Below are positions 10,208 through 21,529 of a stretch of DNA of 64,000 nucleotides, one piece after another. The notes below the pieces were generated by a model. That model saw only the letters and a list, made by a program, of their open reading frames with translations. It made no database searches and was not told where the DNA came from. A program made the position numbers and the translations under genes. Each line of letters begins with the position of its first letter. Position 1 is the first letter of the stretch. Source of the stretch: Chrysemys picta bellii (taxonomy: Eukaryota; Chordata; Testudines; Emydidae); NCBI RefSeq assembly GCF_011386835.1, contig NC_088792.1:64773287-64837286 (forward strand), given 5' to 3'.

Positions 10208-12091
10208 TAGGGTGACTGGATGTCCAGTTTTTAAAGGGACAGCCCCTTATTTAAGCTCTTCTCCAGATGTCCTGACTTTTTCTTAAAAACAAACTGTCCT
10301 GTATTTTCTGTCCCCCCGCCCCCCCTTCAGTACTAGTGGGTCCTGCTGCTGGCCAGATCCCTGCTCGCCCACCAGGGGTGAGTGGCCGGGTGGTCCAGTG
10401 GCCGATAATGGGGGTGGGTGTGTAAGGCTGGTGGTGGGGTGAAGATGCAGCACGCGGGGCCAGCTGCTCCCCCTGCCAGTCTGTCAGCGCAGCCTCCACT
10501 GCGTGCTGGCTCTCGGCCAGCAGGGCCCTGCCCCCGTCCCATTTCTGGCTGGCACTGGCTGCTTGCTGCAGTGGCTGGTGAGTGTGGGCCAGCGCCAGGT
10601 GGCAGCTGGTTATGTGTTGCCTCTGCTGCTCACCCATCGACCCTTTACATGCTCCTCCTCTTGCTGTTCTCTCCCTGCTTTACCACCAGCCCCGCTGCTC
10701 CTCTGCATCCTACTGGGAGTGGGATACGTCTCGCTCCCAGCGCTTTGCAGAGAACCAGTCCCTGGTCAGAGAGCTCAGCTTATTAACAGCCTGGCCGGGA
10801 GGCTCCTTCCTTCCCTCACTGCCTTTGGCTGGGTCGGTGCCCCGGGAAAGCCCAAGACCTTCCGACCTGGGGCACTGACCAGGAGGAGCCAAGCCCTGCA
10901 CGTGCCAAAGCCCCGCATAGCGCTGGTTCAGAGAAGCCTCTCCACCCCTCAGCTAAGCTCTGGTTTGGTGGGGGGCAGGGAGCGATTTCCACCCTGTTCA
11001 CACTCCGAACCTGCAGGCTCCACAGCAGCTCCCAAGGCAGGGGCTTAGTACCCTCTTCACCCCCCAGCCGTCCCCGCCACTGCCAGGTCCTGTCCCTATG
11101 GAGCACAGGGCTGCTCCATCCCCTAGGCACCCTTCCCTGCTGAGCCACCTTTCTGGCTGGGTTAGGGTGACTAGATGTCCCGATTTTATAGGGACAGTCC
11201 TGATAATTGGGGCTTTTTTCTTATATAGAGGCCTATTACCCCCCCACCCTGTCCCGATTTTTTACACTTGCTATCTGGTCACCCTAGGCTAGGTTCGCTG
11301 AAGCCCCTGCAGTCAGGCTCCCTGGACCCTGGTGCACAATGCATCCTTAGGGGTTAACCCCTTCCTGCCCACACTGTAGCCAGGAGACGGCTGGGTTACA
11401 TTGGTGGCCAGCAACCTCCTGGAGGTGTTAGCTGCCTTTCAACACTGTGCAGGCAGGAAGGGACAAGCTGCTTCCAGCCACATGGGAGTGGTGGGGCGGG
11501 GGAGAGATGAGCTCTGCAAAGACACAGGCCAGGTCATCCCTCCACCCCACCCTTCTCCTCCCCTGCAGCTGGAAACAGCTCCCGTCCCTTTGCACAGTGC
11601 CGGAAAGCTGCTGCTAACCACATTCTGGCGGAACTCTGGCAGAAATCGGAGGATGGGGGGCATATGATCCTGCGTGCCCCCCACGTGTTGCCTCAGGAAG
11701 ACGTGGTGCCAGGTACCAGAAGAGGTGGCTCTGTCCCGGGGGCCCAGCCAGGCATGGAAGGCAGAAGCACTGGGCAGGGAGGGTCGGGTTGGTTGGTCAC
11801 TTCCATACACTTCTCTCACACAGGGGGAGTATGTGTGTGTCACCCCTCCCCATGTGTGCGCATGGGGGGAGGCACATAGGGGTGTGTGTGCCATCCCTCC
11901 CCATGTGAGCCCTAAAGCCTTAAAGATAAAAAGATAAATAAAAAAAGCCAACTACACAGTATTTCTTTTTAAGAGGGGCTCAGTCAACTTAATGTTAATT
12001 TGAATGTTTGTACGATTGCCATTGAACTCGCTTGAATAGAAGTAATTTTACAGGTGTCCTGTATTCATCATAGGGAAATATAGTGACCCTA
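10208..12091. mobile_element. GC-rich hAT-like element, 1.9 kb, with a nested copy
   Basis: The left end TAGGGTGACTGGATG and right end ATATAGTGACCCTA are related inverted termini. They are flanked by GAGATATG (10200-10207) and GAGTTATG (12092-12099), 7 of 8 identical. The inside is GC-rich with only short ORFs that resemble no transposase. A 124-bp element of the same terminal type sits inside at 11163-11286. Confidence 0.65.
11163..11286. mobile_element. Short hAT-like MITE, TAGGGTGACTAGATG termini
   Basis: Inverted termini TAGGGTGACTAGATG and ATCTGGTCACCCTA flank a 124-bp core (GGGACAGTCCTGAT, GTCCCGATTTTTTACACTTG). The flanks GGCTGGGT and GGCTAGGT agree at 7 of 8 bases, so an 8-bp duplication explains it better than TA alone. 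A decayed inverted copy is at 61466-61540. Confidence 0.75.
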
Positions 12092-12373
12092 GAGTTATGT
12101 GGCAATAGGAAAGGGCAGCTTCTATAGTCTCCAAATGGTTAGGGTGAGAGAGGTGGGTGATCACACAGGCACTAGCGGGTTCTTGTCCTGCAGTAATGTT
12201 GGGGTCCACTAGGCATAGCTACCAGGTAACTCGGGAGAGTGGAAGGCCACAAGTGCTGATGAAGCTCTTTTGCTCTGGGCCTATCTGAACCCCCAAACTC
12301 CATCTTGGGAACTCTCACCTACTTCTATGCTAACTGTTTACATGCTCTGAAGTAGGCTGAAGCAGAAATGTAA

Positions 12374-12770
12374 TGTCAGCTTTCTAGCAGATGGCTGCAG
12401 TTTCACTCACACTAGCAGAAATAATAGAGATAAGAAGCGGGGTAGTTAGTTTGCAGGCGTCTAACTCAAGGTCGCAAAGATTGAGAAAGTTTTCTCACAA
12501 GCTTATGTAGAGCTTATTGTAACAGTTGTCTGGAAGGGAGGGGTAAGGGGGAACAGCCAAACAAAGAGATGTATGTAAACAATTTGGAGTATAAAAGGTA
12601 AAAGTTATTTGTATTTGTTGCACTGGATTTGAGACATGATGGTCTCCTAGTGCCATTTCAGAGCTCTGAAATAAACTTGGCTTGCTTTCTCCCCTCGGTG
12701 TCTTTATTGGTGCCAAGCACACCGGGCGACGGACCATTGTTGTCCCCTCGAGCCCCCAGGGCAGGCAACA
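12374..12770 (+). mobile_element. Solo LTR of an endogenous retrovirus, 397 bp
   Basis: The segment begins TGTCAGC and ends GGCAACA, flanked by an exact 4-bp duplication GTAA (12370-12373 and 12771-12774). A TATAAAA box at 12590 and an AATAAA signal at 12670-12675 stand in the usual order and spacing for a plus-strand LTR. Four-base duplications fit gammaretrovirus-like integration. There is no gag, pol or env sequence alongside, so this is the product of LTR-LTR recombination. It lies antisense to OSBPL3 in the large intron. Confidence 0.8.
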
Positions 12771-12774
12771 GTAA

Positions 12775-13217
12775 TAATCAACACTTGAGCAACTGTGCAA
12801 GACCTCAGACATGTAGAAGGTCCAGGAATCAAATAACTCCCAGATGAACCCTTGATTTCCTTTGTCTCTCCTTTTCTTTTGGAAGATGCAATTTTCCTTT
12901 GATCTGAATCTTATGCCCCTTAAAGAGCACACCATGCTGAACAGAATGGACCTGATGTGGCCTGCAATTTATCCACAGCTTGTCTGATCTCAAGAAGAAA
13001 GAAAAGAAAAAGGATCTCTGATTGCATGCTGCTAGAAGGAACTACTGCAGCTAGACAGATCTGCTCAGCCAATGATCTTAAGTCGAAGGCAAATAAATCA
13101 GTCTGGCTTCTGTCTGTCTGAAATAGTAGAGGGGGAGCATGAGATTTCTTCATAGCTGCAGGCAGCATTTATAGCAGGTTTTCTTGCTGATTCTTACCCC
13201 TGCTGTGGACTCAAAAC
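12775..13217. other. Intron interval, no gene
   Basis: Short AT-rich interval between the solo LTR and the next element; nothing recognised. Confidence 0.5.
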
Positions 13218-14364
13218 TAGGGTTACCATCCGTCCGTATTTCCCTGGACACGTCCAGCTTTTGCATCTCTAAATAGCCGTCCAGGAGGAATTGGTAACAA
13301 GGTTAAAATATCCGGGGGTTTTTCCTCCCTCGCCTCCCTTCCATGTAGAGTGCGGCTGCTGATTGGGCAGCTGGGTCGATTGACCCACTCCCATTGGCCT
13401 CCAGCAGACAGAGCCCTCCCCTGCTCCCCCCTTCCTCTGTCTGCAGCCCTGTGTAACACAAACCGACCTACCAGGCAGCGTGTTTTGCAAACATGTGGAG
13501 CCAGAATGGTAAGGGGAGTCCGGGGTGGCGGGGGGATCAGGGAGCGGGAGAGTGTTGGATGGGTCCCCGGCCTCCACCTGCCACCCCCCTCTGCCCATCC
13601 CCCCCCATGGGCCCCTCCCTCCCCCTTCCCTGCTTGTACTGCCAGAGCCAGCAGCAACTGCTGTCTGCTGCCCCCGGGTCCTAGTGCCCCCATCCACTAA
13701 TGGGAAGACAGGCTGCCCTTACTCCCTACCCCTGAGCCTCTCCAACGCCCCAAACCCCTCAGCCCCAGCCCTCATCCCTCCACACCCTAATCCTCCGCTC
13801 CATCCCTGAGCCCCCTTCTGCATCATGAACCCCTCATCCTCAGACCCACAGCCCTCACCCCTGCATGCCCTCCTATCCCCAAACTCCCTCCCAAACCCCC
13901 TCCCCTTCCCACACCCCCCTCCTGCCCTCAAACTCCATCCCAGAGCCTGCACCCCCACCCCCTGCCCCAGCCTGGAGCCTGCACCCAGCACCCAAACTCT
14001 ATCCCAGAACCTGCACCCTGCACCCCTCCTGCACCCTAATCCCCAGCCCAGGACCTGCACCCCAGACCTCCTCCCCCCACCCAACCCCCCTCCCAGAGCC
14101 TTAGGCAGGTGGGGGGGGGTTTCTGGGCACCACCAAAATTTCTACAACCCCGCCACCCATGCGAGTGGATAAGGGTCGGGGCAGTCAGCGGACAGGTAGG
14201 GTCCTAGGGGCGTTCTCAGCAGGGGGCAGTCAAGGGACAAGAAGCAGGGGGGTTGGGGTTCTGAGGGAGGCAGTCAGGGGACGGGAAATGGGAGGGAGTG
14301 GATGGGGGGGCTCCCCTCCCCCCCCCGTGTCCTCCTTTTTGATTGTGGAAATATGGTAACCCTA
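13218..14364. mobile_element. GC-rich hAT-like element, 1.15 kb, TAGGGTTACCAT termini
   Basis: TAGGGTTACCAT and ATGGTAACCCTA are perfect inverted termini, flanked by an exact 8-bp duplication CTCAAAAC (13210-13217 and 14365-14372). The interior has a GC-rich, promoter-like stretch (13330-13700) and then an array of degenerate C-rich units (CCTGCACCC/CCCAGCC type) over 13730-14110. No transposase is visible; the ORFs on both strands are by-products of the C-rich repeat. Confidence 0.8.
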
Positions 14365-14401
14365 CTCAAAACTAAGATTAAGTTTGAAGAAGCTCAATTA
14401 C

Positions 14402-14405
<4 letters not shown>

Positions 14406-14439
<34 letters not shown>
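14406..14439. repeat. Poly(A) tract of 34 bases
   Basis: An uninterrupted run of 34 A, just beyond the element ending at 14364. No retrocopy was recognised on either side. Confidence 0.9.
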
Positions 14440-14442
<3 letters not shown>

Positions 14443-17400
14443 TTGATAGCAGCAGCACAATCCGTGTCCAAACTGGCGGGGTGCAAAAGTGCAATGCTGT
14501 TGGAGAAAGCGACTACAGTTAGAACAAAAATTGACTTTCTTGTGGATGAGCATCAACACAGAATGAGCAAAACCATCATCTCTGATAGCAGTGACAACAA
14601 AGGCCAAGGACTGAGGCAGGCCAGCACAGGAAATTTGCACTGCTGTGGTTTGGGTGAGCCATGGAACAGGTATGAAGGACTTTGGTCTCAAGGACTGTTA
14701 ACCTGGCATTAAATTAACTAATCAGATAAAAGCCCCCTGATTTTCTACAACACAGTGCACCAGAAACTCCTCAAGGCTAGATTTTGTTTCTGGGAAAAAA
14801 GAAAGTAACGAGTTTGAATGGCTCTCAGACAGATGCTTGAATATAGCTGATGACAGTGCCAGACTTCCTTCTAGTATAAACTGCAGTCAGATGTACTGCA
14901 TGTTTTCAAGTGCCAAAAATAGAAAGTGGCTTCGTGGAGGATAAGGTTTTGCATCAGCAGCAACTAAAGCATGTTATGGTTCATAAATTTGGCAAAAAGT
15001 TACTGAATTTTCTTTTTAGTACAAGATTTTTTTTTTTAATATAGCTCTCTCAGTGCCTTTCCTTACTGTATCTGCTTATTTCATAAGTTTATTTATTGCT
15101 TTCCCATCCACACTATTCATTTTGAACATGTCAATTTTAAACTTTAAAAAGATAATGTTTTTCCTCCCTCACAAATATTTAAAATTATGGCCTAGTGGCA
15201 CATGTTATATTGCGTTACCGGGGGAAGGTGTGGAAATGGAAATCACTTCACACCAACTACTGAGCCTTAAAGGTGAAGGTCAGTCCCATTTCCTGGGAAG
15301 GGATTAATTGTCAGTGTTTTGAGGGTAATGCTGCAAATGTATTCAGGCTGCCAGAAACAGGGCTCTAGGATTAGCGAGGGAAGGAAGGGTGTCCTAGAAC
15401 GAAAGTTCCACAACCCCACTTGAACCAATCTCTCAAGCCATAACAGTCTCTGGCCTGCATCACGGGGATCTTTACATAAGTGTCATCAGTGCCATATGCT
15501 GATCTGTGGGGTGGAGCAGTCACACCATATCAGACTAAAATACTCTGATCCCAGGAGGTGCCCTTATTCCACCAGTGACACAATACCCACACTCCCAAAC
15601 AATTTCCCTTTCTCTGGGGCCCGAGTGCACTTGCAGTAGCACTCCCTGCTTGCCGGAGTTTGAGAAACTGGTAACACGTATCCCACTACTCCACAAAATG
15701 TCTGCCAAGATCCCTTTCTCCCCTGTGCTTTGTAATAGTTTCTTTCCACTTAATCTGATTAATGGAATGTCCTGTCCTGTGAGATCAGCTGCAGAGACTC
15801 TGAGGCAAAGGGGAAAGAGGTGGCCGGCCAAAACTGTCTTGATATAGCAGACAATAAAGAGAACAGTTCTGACTGAAGCGGATCAGGAAGGGGCACATGG
15901 GTGTACAGGGAGGAGGGGGAATAAATTCCTCACTGGAATAGAAGAAGAGAATACCAGATGATTAGAAACAATATTCTTCACCTCCCCACAGAGGATCTGA
16001 AATTGTAAGCTATAGTTTTGGGGCTCCTTCTAAAAAATAATGGAGTGTACTCTATGTGTCCCTCTGGGGCTCTGTTGGATCTTTTCTTTCAATTTTAGTT
16101 CCTATAGTTTCATAAAACTACCTTGTTTAAAAAAAATGTTTTACAAAAAACAACCAATGTAAATGCTGTAATTTAAGCAAAATTGCTTAATGATGGAGTG
16201 ATGGAGAAGAAACCTAAATGCCTAGTAAAAATAACCAGCCTCTTTCATTTAAGGACTGGTGTTATCTCTAGAGATGGGGGAGGAGGGGAATGTCTAACTG
16301 ATGTCTGGACAGTGGCAGGGATGGGAATGCAGCAGTTATTCACCAGTTAGAAGGGTTTGGGGAGAAGAAGGCAATTAGTTAGCAATGTGATGTGTTTTCT
16401 GTCAAATCCAATTGACAGTCCCATTCATGGGAAACTCCCCAAATAATCCAGCCTCATACATTTCTACTCCCCCACAAGTTACCAAAAAACCCACCAAATA
16501 ACTTTCAGCGTGGCTATCATCAGCATCACGTTAAAGGGTGCATGAGCAGATTTTGTGAAGACTCATAACTCCTTTTCTTTTCCGGGCTCTCTCCCTCTCT
16601 CTGGGAGAATCAACCTCAGAACCCATTTAAATTGAGCTCTATAGCGATTATCTCTTCACTAGCACCAAAACAGTTAGAGAACAGAACACATTTCTATTTA
16701 AACATGAATAGCAAGTAATCTAGCAGCATACCTCCCACTTCTCAGTTGCTCTACAATGTGTAGAATACTGCACTATTTGGTCCAAAGTGTCTGTCTTTTC
16801 CCATAAGCAACAGAAAGAAAAGAAATATTTTCCATAACATTGCATTATTTTTTGAATGTCATGAACACTTGACAGTCACACTTAACATATTAACTTTTAA
16901 AAGTTAGACGTAATCAAGCCATCTTTCTTAGTCAAAGCAGATGTCAGCCCCAATTTTATATATTTATTGTATTTCACACTTATTGGTTATTAGCAGGAAA
17001 ATATCCAAACGGGAAAGACAATGTTTGTGTATAATCAAAAAAATATTTAAAATATTCCACAAAACAGATCTTGATTTGTACAGTCTAGTACAGAATCAGT
17101 CATTTATGGCACACCAACATCATTGTGGAGTTAAACAATGAGGACCAGTAATGTAGGAGGCAAGACAAGCTCACTTCCGGGAACTCTGACAATTGACGCT
17201 GAAAATCCACCAATTCAATTCAAAGTACTGCATTTTTGACAGGAATAGACGGTACTGGGAGAAGGCCTCCTGATCGCCTGCTTGTATCTGGCAGTTGAGT
17301 AGAGCTTGCACTCTAAGTGTCAAGTCTACAAAGTTATTATATTTGCCCCCCCAAAAAAGGGGAGAGAAATTATATTAAAAATATCTGGCAATAAGTAATT

Positions 17401-17684
17401 ACAAATCCACATTTAAAAAAAAATCCTTCAGAAAAGATTTCACTGCCACCAACAGTTGATAACACATGCTCTTCAGGAATACATTTCTAAGAAAACAAAC
17501 AAACATACATACAAACATTCTCATTTCAACTATATAAACACAGTATTGGCCCCAGCTTTCAGCATTCCTCTTCCATACCTCAGGTTGATAGCATGCTTTA
17601 ATGGTCACATGTTCTACCAATTATAGCAAAAACACACTGCTGAATTCTGTTTCTGACGCTGACGTTAATTTTCTCTGAGGTTTT
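14440..17684. other. Large intron of OSBPL3, middle part
   Basis: Mostly AT-rich unique-looking sequence with no exon or clear repeat family seen. Confidence 0.5.
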
Positions 17685-17766
17685 GGGCAAGTCACTCAAC
17701 TCTCATGCTCCAATTTCCCCATATGTGAAATTGGGATAATATTCACTTAGAGTGTTGTGATGATTG
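17685..17766 (+). repeat. MIR SINE fragment
   Basis: The words TTTTGGGCAAGTCACTCAAC, CAATTTCCCCATATGTGAAA and TGGGATAAT follow the MIR core order. The copy is cut on its right by the hAT element at 17767. Confidence 0.7.
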
Positions 17767-17977
17767 CAGGGCCGGCTCTAACTTTTTTGCCGCCCCAGGC
17801 AAAAAAGAAGAGCGCTGCCCCGAGCGCCCCGCCCCCCCGAAACACCCCCGCGCTGCCCGGCCGAAACAAACAAACAAACCAAAAAAACCCGTCGAGCGCC
17901 CCCCCGCCACTGGCCACCCCTTCTGAGGTGCCACCCCAAGCATGTGCTTGGTTGGCTGGTGCCTAGAGCCAGCCCTG
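17767..17977. mobile_element. Non-autonomous hAT element (CAGGGCCGGCTC family), 211 bp
   Basis: Left terminus CAGGGCCGGCTC, right terminus GAGCCAGCCCTG, exact 8-bp duplication GATGATTG (17759-17766 and 17978-17985). Inserted into a MIR. GC-rich interior with the GCCGCCCCAGGCAAAAAAG word also present, in variant form, in the 50.5-kb copy. Confidence 0.9.
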
Positions 17978-18049
17978 GATGATTGACTACACTTATCAGA
18001 CTCTTTGGACGAGAAAAGGTCTAAGTATTAATCAAATCAGGAAGATGGT

Positions 18050-18515
18050 ATATCATAGAATCTCAGGGTTGGAAGGGACCTTAGGAGGTCATCTAGGCTT
18101 GGTCTACACTACCCCCCTAATTCGAACTAAGGTACGCAACTTCAGCTACGTGAATAACGTAGCTGAAGTCGAAGTACCTTAGTTCGAACTTACCTTGGTC
18201 CACACTCGGCAGGCAGGCTCCCCCGTCGACTCCGCGGTACTCCTCTCGCCGAGCTGGAGTACCGCAGTCGACGGCAAGCACTTCCGGGTTCGACTTATCG
18301 CGTCCTGACTAGACGCGATAAGTCGAACCCAGAACTTCGATTTCCAGCCATCGAACTAGCTGGTAAGTGTAGCCAAGGCCCAAGTCCAACCCCCTGCTCA
18401 AGCAGGGCCAATCCCCAGACAGATTTTTGCCCCAGATCCCTAAATGGCCCCCTCAAGGATTGAACTCACAACCCTGGGTTTAGCAGGCCAATGTTCAAAC
18501 CACTGAGCTATCACT
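18050..18515 (-). repeat. Tortoise-type tRNA-derived SINE (CryI-like), split by a MITE
   Basis: On the minus strand the head reads as a tRNA-like unit with a TAGCTCAGTGGTT A-box and a GAGTTCAATCC B-box. Next come the body GGGGCAAAAATCTGTCTGGG and a 3' tail AACCCTGAGATTCTATGATA shared with CR1. This tRNA-head plus CR1-tail build is that of the tortoise SINE family. A 285-bp MITE is inserted at 18096-18380. Other copies: 32128-32310 and, truncated, 55835-55935. Confidence 0.8.
18096..18380. mobile_element. Harbinger-like MITE with strong internal hairpins, 285 bp
   Basis: Termini GGCTTGGTCTACACTA and GTGTAGCCAAGGCC are inverted. They are flanked by CTA and CAA, and the uninterrupted SINE sequence shows that this is a duplicated CTA with one change. 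A TWA-type 3-bp duplication fits the PIF/Harbinger group. Inside are a 19-bp perfect hairpin (18286-18304 with 18312-18330, 7-nt loop) and a longer imperfect palindrome around 18120-18190 (TTCGAACTAAGGTAC and its complement). No coding sequence. Relatives at 37556 and 59304. Confidence 0.75.
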
Positions 18516-19703
18516 AGGTCTCATTCTTCTGAGGAGGAAACATGAATTGTGGTGGCATCCAGCTTTATACCTCCATCTCACCTGACCTGATTGGTGCAGT
18601 TGAACAATTTAGCCAGTGCTTAACAGACAACATGGCTTGGGTGAAGGCTAGATGGCTAAGACAACCCAGACAAAGGTTTGTAAGGTGAAGGTATGCTCCA
18701 TGTGCTAGACTTGTAATCTTTCCACATTCAGGGCTAGCTTCTAGCTTCGACTATATGCCCATATAAGAAACACTCCCTTCCCCAAATCCCTGTGTACAGG
18801 CTACCCAGGCTGAGTCTGTAGACATAGGAGTAAGAGTACACAGCACCAACTCCCTCGCACCCACCCCCCAATAGAGAAGGTAGGCATGGAGTGGGGGTGG
18901 ATAGTGAGTTCTACCCCAATGCTCTGGCCAGCAAAGCTGAGCCATGCCAATAGGTATTGTAATTTAAAGCCTTATTGTGCGTGTTCTTAGGAATACTTTT
19001 AGTATGCAATACACTTTTAGCGGGATTTAGCAATGCTCACGTAAATCTTATTAAGTTATAACTGAAATCCAGTGCTAATAATGCTTGCTTGACATTATCT
19101 CTAAGAACAAATTTCATTTATATCTTACAATTTTTTAAAGTTAACCTTATAATGAAGAAAAAAAAAAGGCTTGAAAGAAAAAGAGTACCTTGAAAGCAAA
19201 TGCTTCTCTCACTCAAAGCTATAAAAATGCAATTCTTTTGCTTACAAGCACAACCATCTTAAAGAGGCAGAAATCATTTAGGAGACAAGACTGCCTCGGT
19301 CTCTTTGCATGAAGGAGTAACATTTCAAAACATCGTGGCTGAGATTTCAAAGCTGCCTAATGGATTTGGATGCCCAATTCCCAGTGAAATTCAATTAGAG
19401 GCAGCTTTGAAAATCTCAACCAGCCTGTTCTGTGCACATAAAGCTTTACTGCAACATAGCCACTCACACTCACTTATAGGGAATAATGGCTCAAGTGCAC
19501 ATAAGCACACATTTTTTGTGAGGCTGCAGCACAGTGTCTGTGCTTGGATATCTGAATGCTCTCACTTTGAAGTTCAAACACTTGTGGGCACACTTTAAAA
19601 ACCTACTCCTAATTTTTTTTAAAAAAATGCACAGATGATAAACTCTTTGAAGCACAGACCGTGGTTGTTTTGTATGAATTTATGAGGGCTTTTGGGTGCC
19701 ACA
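18516..19703. other. Intron interval with a small fold-back repeat
   Basis: Unique-looking sequence except 19337-19426, where GCTGAGATTTCAAAGCTGCC is mirrored by GGCAGCTTTGAAAATCTCAA about 40 bp later, an old amniote fold-back repeat. Confidence 0.5.
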
Positions 19704-20361
19704 TGGGGTTGCCAACCCTCCCGGTTTTACTGGGAGTCTCTGGAAATTTGGCTCTATCTCCTGGAGACTACTGAAGCCAAACCAGGAGATTTTAGGCCAC
19801 TAAAAGTCCAGTGGTGCAGCGGGGCTAAGGCAAGCTCCCTGCCTGCCCTGGCTATGTGCCACTCCAGGAAGCGGCCGGCACATCCCTGGGGGTGCAGGAG
19901 GCCTCTGAACGCTGCCCTGCTTCAAATGCTGACTCCGCAGCTCCCATTGGCCAGGAACTGCAGCCAATGGGAGCTGCAGGGGTGGTGCCTGCAGGCAGGG
20001 GCGGTGCGCGGGGTTGCAGGGACATGCTGGCCACTTCTGGGAGTGGCGCAGGGCCAACTGGGAGCCACTCAAGGTAAATGCTGCCCAGCTAGAGCCAGCA
20101 TCCCTCACCCCCTCCCGCACCCCAACCCCCTGCCCCAGGTTCAGTCCGGAGCCCTCCTCCCACACTTCGAATCCCTCAGCCCCAGCTCAGAGCCTGCAAC
20201 CCCCATCACACCCCAACCCCTTGCCCCAGCCCCGTGAAACTGAGTGAGGGTGGGGGAGAGCAACGACAGGGGGGCAAAGGGGGAATGAAGTGAGCAGGGT
20301 GGGACCTCAGAGGAGGGGCAGGGGTGTACAAGTTTGTGTGATTAGACAGTTGGCAACCCTA
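19704..20361. mobile_element. GC-rich hAT-like element, TAGGGTTGCCAAC termini, 658 bp
   Basis: Termini TGGGGTTGCCAACCC and GTTGGCAACCCTA are inverted repeats, with an exact 8-bp duplication GTGCCACA (19696-19703 and 20362-20369). The interior has GGGAGCTGCAGGGGTGGTGC and C-rich CCCCAACCCC units, no transposase. Same terminal family as 23981-24622. Confidence 0.85.
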
Positions 20362-20602
20362 GTGCCACAGCAACAATCTGCACTCATGGGCAGATTTTCA
20401 GTATCAATATTGGCAACATATGCAGATAAAGAATGCTCCTAACTGAAATACTATTACACACACACACGCACACCCCTACCTCTGAAGGCTTGAGTAGGCA
20501 GCTACACAATATGCTACCACTGGGGTGACCTTCTCTATGGAAGATTTAGGGGTTCTAAGCACCAAACCACAGAAGCCAAGCATTCAGCAGCAGTCTATAG
20601 GC

Positions 20603-21148
20603 CAGAAGTGGGCAAATGACGGCCCGGGGGCCGCATCCAGCCCTTCAGACATTTTAATCCATCCCTTGAGCTCCTGCTGGGGAGCGGGGTCGGGGGCTTG
20701 CTTTGCATGGCTCCCAGAAGCAGCAGCATGTCCCCTCTCCGGCTCCTATGCGTAGGGGCAGTCAGGGGGCTCCAGACACTGCCCCCACCCCAAGCGCCGC
20801 CCCTGCAGCCCTCATTGGCCAGCAAATGGGAGCTGCAGGGGTGGCACCTGTGGATGAGGCAACGCACAGAGCTGCCTGGCTGCGCCCCCATGTAGGAGCC
20901 AGAGGGGAGACGTGCTGCTGCTTCCAGGAGCTGCTTGAAGTAAGTGCTGCATGAAGCCTGTGCCCCGATCCCCTCCTGCACTCCAACCCCTTGCCCCATC
21001 CCTGAGCCCCCTCCCACCCTCCTGCACCCCCAGCCAGAGCCCTCACCCTCTCTCACACCCCAACCCCCAATTTCATGAGCATTCATGGCACGCTATACAA
21101 TTTCCATATCCAGATGGGGCCCTCGGGACAAAAAGTTCGCCCACCCCG
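20603..21148. mobile_element. Non-autonomous hAT element, CAGAAGTGGGCAAA termini, 546 bp
   Basis: Left CAGAAGTGGGCAAA and right TTCGCCCACCCCG form related inverted termini, with an exact 8-bp duplication CTATAGGC (20595-20602 and 21149-21156). It starts with the GGCCCGGGGGCCGCATCCAG word frequent in such elements. It lies under 300 bp from the first coding exon of OSBPL3. Confidence 0.85.
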
Positions 21149-21436
21149 CTATAGGCACACTGAACCTAGAGTGAGAGCACAGTATTAACTGAATTCCCAG
21201 TTGCCCTTTCCAATGTTATAAGTATCTGCTACTCAGTAATGTGTGTTTATTTCACTTGACTGAAGACAAGATGCTGCTATTGGCAAAAAAAAAAAAAGGA
21301 CCACCGCCAACTGCACAACAGACCCTTAAATACATAATTTTGTTCAACAAGGTCACTAGAACTGACCATTTCTCCTAATACTTTGAAGTCCCCCTCCCCA
21401 CCCTAAACAAACAGGAGCTAGTGAAGTTTACTTTAC

Positions 21437-21529
21437 CTGTCGACTTCCCTGCTTAGAGGAGCAACTGCTGGTACTTCTTGAAGGTGACAACACTTTCTGG
21501 GACACACCCAAGCTCTTTTCTTCACTCAT
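21437..21529 (-). CDS. OSBPL3: OSBPL3 coding exon 1 (start codon, N-terminus)
   Basis: Read on the minus strand this gives 31 residues, beginning MSEEKSLGVSQKV and ending CSSKQGSRQ, followed by a GTAAAG donor. It corresponds to the Ser-rich N-terminus of mammalian OSBPL3, which begins MMSDEKNLGVSQK. The start is the ATG whose complement lies at 21527-21529. The preceding codon is ATC, so the second Met of the human start is absent. The segment is low-complexity (Ser, Arg, Lys), outside any fold, and precedes the PH domain. The exon continues upstream as 5' UTR. It is separated by a 13-kb intron from the next coding exon, unlike the tight cluster of the other four. Confidence 0.93.

Noticed and set aside
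10503..11048. 181-codon open frame on the plus strand
   Set aside because: It lies inside a GC-rich TIR element, has Pro/Ser/Leu-rich low-complexity composition, and is open in several frames on both strands; no domain seen.
11163..11286. Tc1/mariner MITE with TA duplication
   Set aside because: TA flanks are present, but 8-bp flanks GGCTGGGT/GGCTAGGT agree at 7 of 8 and larger elements with like termini also show 8-bp duplications, so hAT is preferred.
13330..13700. CpG-rich patch as the OSBPL3 promoter
   Set aside because: It lies 8 kb downstream of the first coding exon in the gene's direction and within a mobile element with an 8-bp target duplication.
18420..18515. A tRNA gene on the minus strand
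   Set aside because: A- and B-boxes are present but the cloverleaf is not complete, and the unit continues into a SINE body and CR1-like tail.
19692..20237. 181-codon open frame on the plus strand
   Set aside because: Covers a hAT-like element from its left terminus into its C-rich array; the frame starts outside the element and has no protein-like composition.
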